NCBI GenBank assembly: GCA_905250075.1
Contig: CAJNOP010000172.1
Span: forward strand, 248,001 to 312,000
Reading direction: 5' to 3'
DNA from: Rotaria sp. Silwood1
Taxonomy: Eukaryota > Rotifera > Eurotatoria > Philodinida > Philodinidae
DNA length: 64,000 nt
A program made the translations under genes and the position numbers. The notes beneath the pieces are model-generated. The model searched no databases. It was not told where the DNA came from and worked only from the letters and a program-made list of their open reading frames with translations. Positions 58,501 to 64,000 of this stretch are shown in pieces (position 1 is the stretch's first letter; each line of letters begins with the position of its first letter).

Positions 58501-61500
58501 GGCATTGCTTCACCAGTTATTAATGATTCATCACATGTTGATGTACCTTGAATAACACGACCATCCGTAGGAATTGTACCACCTGGTACAACTTTCAATA
58601 TATCATTACGTTGAATAAGTTTTGCAAGAATAATTTTTTCTTCAATAATTGTACCAGTATCTTCGTTTAAACGAACTAATATTCCTTGTGGAGGTTGTAA
58701 TGATAATAATTTTGTTAAAGCATCAGATGTTTTTCCCTAAATATAAAACATTAATTTAGTTGAAATTAAATGAAGTATATTTTTTACATAGTAAAATTTT
58801 GCTATGAAAATAGGCGAAGCATATTATCATAGTGGATTTTAAATACTAGAGAAATGTTCAAAAGGCTTCAAAATTTTATTTTTTGACTATGTAAAGAGCA
58901 TCAAATTTATTGTTTTGTCTAGGACAAAAATAAATTTCTTCGTTACATCTCAAATTTTTTATTAGTCTTACATTCTATAACTAAAATTCAATATCTCTCG
59001 TTTGCTTTTATTAATCGGATTAATTTTTTTCTTGATGAAAATTATTATTCATCACGAAGCTTTTAAATAATAGATATTGTCTAGAACTAACACTCTAGAC
59101 CAAAAGTATTTTTCAAAATTCAAACGATCGATATTAGGCCAGTCTCGTTTTGTCTACATTTCTAAGATAATACATATCGTAAAGATTCCAGACATGTAAC
59201 ACTAAGAGCAACTGAGATAATAATAGGAAACTTTCAGTCGATAATATTAGTGCTATACAGTATTTATTTAGCATTTTCCTTATGAATAAAAACCCCGACT
59301 GATTCAAACAAGCTAGAGATATGAAATATGAATATTTCTATATAAGATATATTATTACTTTAATGAAAGTTTTTTTTTTCTTTCTAACAAACCTTAGCTA
59401 TATGTTCAAGCCATCTACCAAGTGCAACAAACATCATAAGCATTGGTGGTACATCAAAAAAGGTAACTGGACTTGGAAGACCTTTTATAATATTAAATAA
59501 AACTACAAAACATGAATAAACATATGCTGTTGTTGTTGCCATAACAATTAAAACATCCATATTAGCTGAACGATGTTTTAATGCTTTGAATGCTTGTATA
59601 TAAAAATAACGACCACTAATTATCTATTAATAAAGAACAAATATAAAACGAAAAAAATTACAAAGAAAATATCTACTTGAACTGGTGTTGATAAAAGAAA
59701 CATAATAAGATTTTCTAAAGATAAACCACGCATAACTTGTGGTGCTTCATGATGATCTTTCCATTTAAACATAAACATCATCATGATTATCATTGCTGGT
59801 ATACCAAAAAGTGCAGCAAGTAGAAATGAATTACGCCATCTGCGATTAACATTAAAAAAAAAGACATTTTATACCTGTTTTTGTCAATCTTCATAATAAA
59901 ACTATCGGTGATATTCTAGGATAACACCTACAATATCTCTCTAGACTAAACATGCACCGAATTCAAATTTTAACTTTGTGTTCGTGACGAACAATTTGCA
60001 TTTCGAATCTATCAAACTAGTTCAAACACTACATGGAAACGCTCTAAGGTTTCTAGCTTGAACATTTTTGTTTACTATGCTTACAGAATTTCAATCTTTG
60101 GACGATCTATTTTACTGTCAGTAGATCTATCATAGCTAAGTCTGAAATTATTTTGTTTACTGATGAATGTCTATTCAAGAAGAAATATATCCGAAAAGTA
60201 CAAGAAAAGAAATTATTATTCAAATGAAGATCACGGATATCGATCGTTGAAATTCAAATTTATTAATATCAATTTTCAATGATGAGATGTACAATCAAAT
60301 AAATTACCTTCGAGTTTCTTGACGATGAATTTTTGTTAAATTAGATGCTTTAGAATCTTCATCAACTAATACCGCAGGAAAGCCCATAGACTAAAATAAA
60401 AACAAACTTTTTCTTTGAATGATTTCATTCAAATAATTTTTCTTACATCAAGTTCACGAATAATATCTCTTGGACCTATTTTTGAAGAATCATATGTAAA
60501 TCTACCACGATGAGTAAGTAATGCTACTTCAGCACTATGTATACCAGGTAATTTTCCTATTGAAGTTTCAATTTTTCGTACACATGATGAACATGTCATA
60601 TTTTCAATCTAATAAAACCAAAAAAAAAAAAATATATTCTCAATTTTTTTTTTTGAAATTCATTTTTATACATGTAAATCAATAAAATCTAGACCATGTT
60701 CAATTGTATCAAGTATTTCAGCACGAAATCCAAGTTCATTAATTAAATAAGCAATTTGTGATGGAATAATATATTCAGGATTATATTTTATTTCAGCTTT
60801 ATGTGATAAAAGTGCAACACATACAGAATGAATACCTATAAATAAAGAATTTCAAATTTACGAAAAAAACAGACGAGTTTTTTAAAATTACCTTCAACTT
60901 TAGAAAGATTTCGTTGAATTGAATCAACACAACTAGCACATGTCATTCCAGTTATACTTACAAAACATGTTTCTGTATCATCATTTATATTTATTGATTG
61001 TGTTTTCATTTTTGAGTTTAATTGATGAGTTTTTTTACCTTAAAAAAAAAAAAAAGAACAATGAACGAATTTTTATTAACTATTTTTTTCAATCAAACGA
61101 ACAAATGTTGCATTAACTTTAATTAATAAAAAATAGCTATTAGCATAATCACTAAGGAATAAAAAACTTGAAATACAATGTAACTATTGTTACTAATACA
61201 TAGAAAAACTCGTTTATTCTATTTTTTGTTTTTTTCTTAATTAAAGTAAAAACAACAATATGTCGCAAAATAGAAACAAGTTATAGGGGGTAACTCAATG
61301 ATACTTTTATATGCTTTATTAATGATTTTTTTCATATAATAAATTTTATGATGATTCTCTACTATGTTGTCACTTTTTTTTATCCGTATTTTCGATCCGA
61401 TTCCATTTTGCGGATATTTTTTCTTAATCAGTAATACGAATGTACCGATTCAATCGATTTCGAAACATATTTTTTTCATCATTCTTTTACTTAAAATTTT

Positions 61501-63072
61501 TCAGATATGAAATGAACATATATTTTTGATATCTTATTATTTTTATACTTCTTTGAGATGATGTATTTGACAGAAAGAAATTTTGATGTTATTGTTAAGC
61601 AAATATTAATATTTATCTTTTAGAAGATATAACGATGTGAGTTTATCAGTTAAGTCAATTCACTTTTTTTTTTTTTTGAGTCAATATGCATTACTTCTTT
61701 TTATTTTCTTATATTCATACTAATATATTTAGTTTGTTTACGGAAATTTCTATTTAATTATGATAGAATGTAATAAATTATCATTTTTTTTTTTATGTTT
61801 CATAGAAGATAAAAGATTATATAAACAGCATGAAATCATTTATTAATGTATAATAAAAAAAAAAAGATTCATATATATTTATCTGCCATAAAATTAGGAT
61901 TAAACTATATATTTACAATATTAAATTATCAATCAATATATGCAAAATTAGCATTAATTTTAACAGAAAAAAGATGTATTTTTTTTTACTACTAATATAT
62001 ACGATATTAGAGCAGCTTAATAAATAATATTATATTTCATAGAATGATTATAATATACTTCTATTGATATTTATTTACTCCTCAATTCTAATATCATTAA
62101 AAATTAATCCAAAATACTTATGTCAAATAGAATTTGACATATGCGTCTAAATACTAATATTACAGAAATAAATATGATACTATTTTCGTGTTTAGAATTA
62201 TTGTCATATCTAACCTGATAATAATTGTATATCCGAATTATTGATATAATCTAAAATAGAGAAGATTTCTTTCCTTTTTTTTTTGTTTCTTCATCTTTCA
62301 ATTCAAATACCTTTTGATTTATCTTCATCACTTATTGTTGAAACTGCAACTTGAAAATCTAATTTTTCAATTTCTTGAATAATAATTGATAATTTAATTA
62401 TATTTGAATCATATAATATATTAGCTGATTGATCATCAAATGATACTTTAATATGATGTATACCAGGTAAATCTTCAATTGTTTGTGTTATATTCATAAC
62501 ACATGAATTACAATGCATTCCTTGTATACGTAAATAAGCTTGTGTTATATTTTCTAATTTTGGATTAACTTTATAACCAATTGATTGTATTTTTTGATAA
62601 AGTGTATAAGGATCTATTTGATTTTTATTATAAAATATTTCTACATGAATACTATCATTTTTTAAAGGAAAATTAACACTTAAAACTCCTTCTATTGATG
62701 ATATACGTTCAATAGCAATAGGAATATTTTCATCTGATATTCCTCCAAGTTCAACATCAACTTTATTATTTTTTATTAATTGTTTAAGTTCAGTAGTAAA
62801 ACCTAAATCATTAATACATTTAAGAATATCATTTATATTAATAATATTTGAATTATAAACAACAATTCCTAATTTATCTTCAAGTAAAACCTAAGAAAAC
62901 AAAAAATGCAAAAATTTATATATTAACTTATAGATAAAATTTCTTTTATTTTTTTATTTAATACTTTAATTGATCGAATTCCATCTAATTTACTTATTGT
63001 ACTTTCAATAGTTTGCACACAATTGTCACAAGTCATATCATCAATACGAATTTCTTGTGTTATTTCCTTCAT
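55523..63072 (-). CDS. ATP7: Copper-transporting P-type ATPase (ATP7A/ATP7B orthologue)
   Basis: Twelve exons, all GT-AG with matching phases: 63072-62965, 62890-62311, 61038-60892, 60835-60672, 60608-60447, 60390-60308, 59839-59677, 59623-59393, 58736-58224, 58170-58014, 56966-56448, 56388-55523; total 1230 residues. The protein pumps Cu(I) with ATP from the cytosol into the secretory pathway or out of the cell. Heavy-metal-binding domains have MTCDNC (C15/C18), GMHCNSC (C163/C166), GMTCASC (C263/C266) and MTCSSC (C339/C342). A fifth, at about residues 82-145, has lost its CxxC (GGISDEN). Core motifs are TGE (about 620), CPC (753-755), DKTGT with phospho-Asp D797, SEHPL with H840, and GDGVNDSP (about 1026), plus TM7-8 [20 protein letters not shown]. 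The tail has a Leu run (STLLLNTN), where trafficking dileucines lie in vertebrates. Intron 2 is 1272 bp and intron 10 holds a transposon. Five N-terminal domains, as against six in mammals. No damage is visible. Confidence 0.96.
57201..57794. mobile_element. Foldback MITE in ATP7 intron 10, TTA target
   Basis: Arms of about 200 bp (57201-57415 and 57595-57794) are inverted copies at about 90 percent identity by eye, starting CGAGGGAAGACCACCAATTG on the left. TTA flanks both ends (57198-57200 and 57795-57797), the 3 bp target typical of PIF/Harbinger elements. The loop of about 180 bp has no transposase. It lies within the intron, clear of both splice sites. Confidence 0.82.
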
Positions 63073-63344
63073 TATTGAGAAGGTTACCAAAATGATGTTA
63101 TTATTCTTTTGTGATCGAAACCATCGTTGAAAAATGAGTAAGTAAATAATTATCAATTTGTTCTCATTGAACACGATTGGATAAAGAAATCTGACCGATA
63201 GATGTGGCTTTTTATATATTATTATTGGTTAAAACTAAATAACAAATCAAAGAGTATTCATCTGACGTCGTGAATAATTAAAATTGAAAAATAGATATTT
63301 TCATTTTTTTTTTTATTTATTTGGTTTAAATATATAGATAAATA
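63073..63344. promoter_or_regulatory. Shared divergent promoter interval ATP7 / VPS41
   Basis: Only 272 bp separate the start codons of the two head-to-head genes, so both promoters and 5' leaders must lie here. The interval contains ATTGG/CCAAT-like and AT-rich stretches, but I cannot single out a proven element. Co-regulation is inference. Confidence 0.5.
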
Positions 63345-64000
63345 ATGTCTCCTGATACGAATAATAATGTAGGAACTGAAGGAAATCATGATGAAGAAGA
63401 AGATGATGACGATGAACCAGTATTTAAATTTTCTACAATAGCACTTGCCTCTGGACTTCGAAAAACCGATGATAACGATAAAAATGCACCGGCTGAATTT
63501 AGTTGTATTGCTGTACATGAAAAATTTCTTGCTATTGGAAAACCAACAGGTGAAATTTTAATTACAGATCATATGGGACATATTATACCACAATATCAAA
63601 TTAAAGCGGTAATCAATATTACTACATTGAAATGAAACTATTTTTATGATTAAAAAAGAAAAAAAACGGACTGTTTTTCATCCTAGACAATAAACTAAAA
63701 AAAAGACTACTGACTTTCATACACTTGTAATAGAATATATCCTATCAGTTTATTTTTCATTTAGCACACTTATCCAGTAAATGCAATATCAATTGATGAC
63801 AATGGAGATTATATTGGTAGTTGTTGTCAAGAAGGAAAAGTAAAAATTGATAGATAAATTTTTATCTGAAATTAAAAATAAATGTATTTTTAATTCAGGT
63901 TAAAATTTCTGGTTTATTCAGTAAAAATGATGATCAATTAACTACATTTCCTCGTCCAATTCGAGCTGTTTGTCTTGATCCAAATTTTACTAAAACAAAA
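63345..64000 (+). CDS. VPS41: VPS41, HOPS complex subunit, 5' part (runs off window)
   Basis: Exons 63345-63608, 63765-63839 and 63899 to the window end, all phase 0, with introns of 156 and 59 bp (GTAATC...TTAG, GTAAAA...TCAG). After an acidic N-terminus (EEEDDDDEPVFKF) comes the first beta-propeller blades: EFSCIAVHEKFLAIGKPTGE, ILITDHMGHIIPQYQIKA, VNAISIDDNGDYIGSCCQEG, VKISGLFS and RPIRAVCLDPNF. These align in order with the start of animal VPS41 (VHDKFLALGTHYG..., SLDESGEHMGVCSEDG..., CPIKIIAVHPHF). VPS41 tethers late endosomes to lysosomes in HOPS and helps form AP-3 vesicles in the regulated secretory pathway. The C-terminal clathrin-repeat and RING parts lie beyond the window. Confidence 0.92.

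Noticed and set aside
1-64000. CRISPR arrays, operons, ribosome-binding sites
   Set aside because: The window is eukaryotic nuclear DNA with spliced genes; no regularly spaced direct repeats with unique spacers were seen.

Overview
The window is nuclear DNA from a small metazoan, most likely a bdelloid rotifer (Adineta/Rotaria type); I cannot name the species. The reasons are: very AT-rich sequence; spliced animal genes (ATP7, VPS41) with many introns of about 50-75 bp; lineage-typical single-exon receptor and F-box genes; an intronless P450-reductase fusion of bacterial/fungal type; relics of two oxygenase families usually found in bacteria, fungi or plants; many small foldback DNA transposons; and scattered motifs containing TGTGGG, the hexamer reported for bdelloid telomeres.

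Layout. 1-1493: a Tc3/Tc1-like transposon with a doubly frameshifted transposase, cut by the window edge. 2.2-8.6 kb: receptor and membrane-protein remnants. This part holds a rhodopsin-family GPCR pseudogene (minus), a partly resolved multi-exon membrane-protein gene (minus, 5542-7019) and a short exon relic. 8.6-14.2 kb: no recognised gene, but two well-bounded non-autonomous DNA transposons (11476-12711, hAT-like; 12845-13412, TA-flanked). 14272-15246: an intact GPCR. 18296-21409: a three-exon gene for a histidine-rich repeat protein. 22.4-29 kb: relics, including a 2OG-Fe(II) dioxygenase pseudogene, a membrane-protein relic, an F-box fragment and a possible vWA fragment. 30262-30975: a GNAT acetyltransferase. 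31-35 kb: no gene seen. 35151-37888: two tandem genes for membrane-anchored proteins with a uromodulin-type D8C domain. 39442-40365: a CmcJ/NvfI-family oxidoreductase pseudogene. 41150-42097: an F-box gene. 47370-50477: an intact self-sufficient cytochrome P450 (CYP102/CYP505 type). 52.4-53.4 kb: a decayed multi-exon gene. 55523-63072: a 12-exon copper-transporting P-type ATPase (ATP7), head-to-head with the 5' end of VPS41 (63345 to the window end).

How the parts fit. The right 9 kb is a conserved animal housekeeping segment (copper export; HOPS/AP-3 vesicle fusion) sharing a 272 bp divergent promoter interval. The rest looks like accessory territory: expanded receptor, F-box and membrane families, acquired oxidative enzymes of which one survives and two are broken, and small transposons. 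Nearly every family has a broken member nearby, so the dominant theme is gain and decay. The most unusual unexplained structure is a recurrent short hairpin with a GT-rich (TGTGGG-like) arm and an AC-rich arm, seen at least a dozen times between genes. No tRNA, rRNA, CRISPR array or operon was found.
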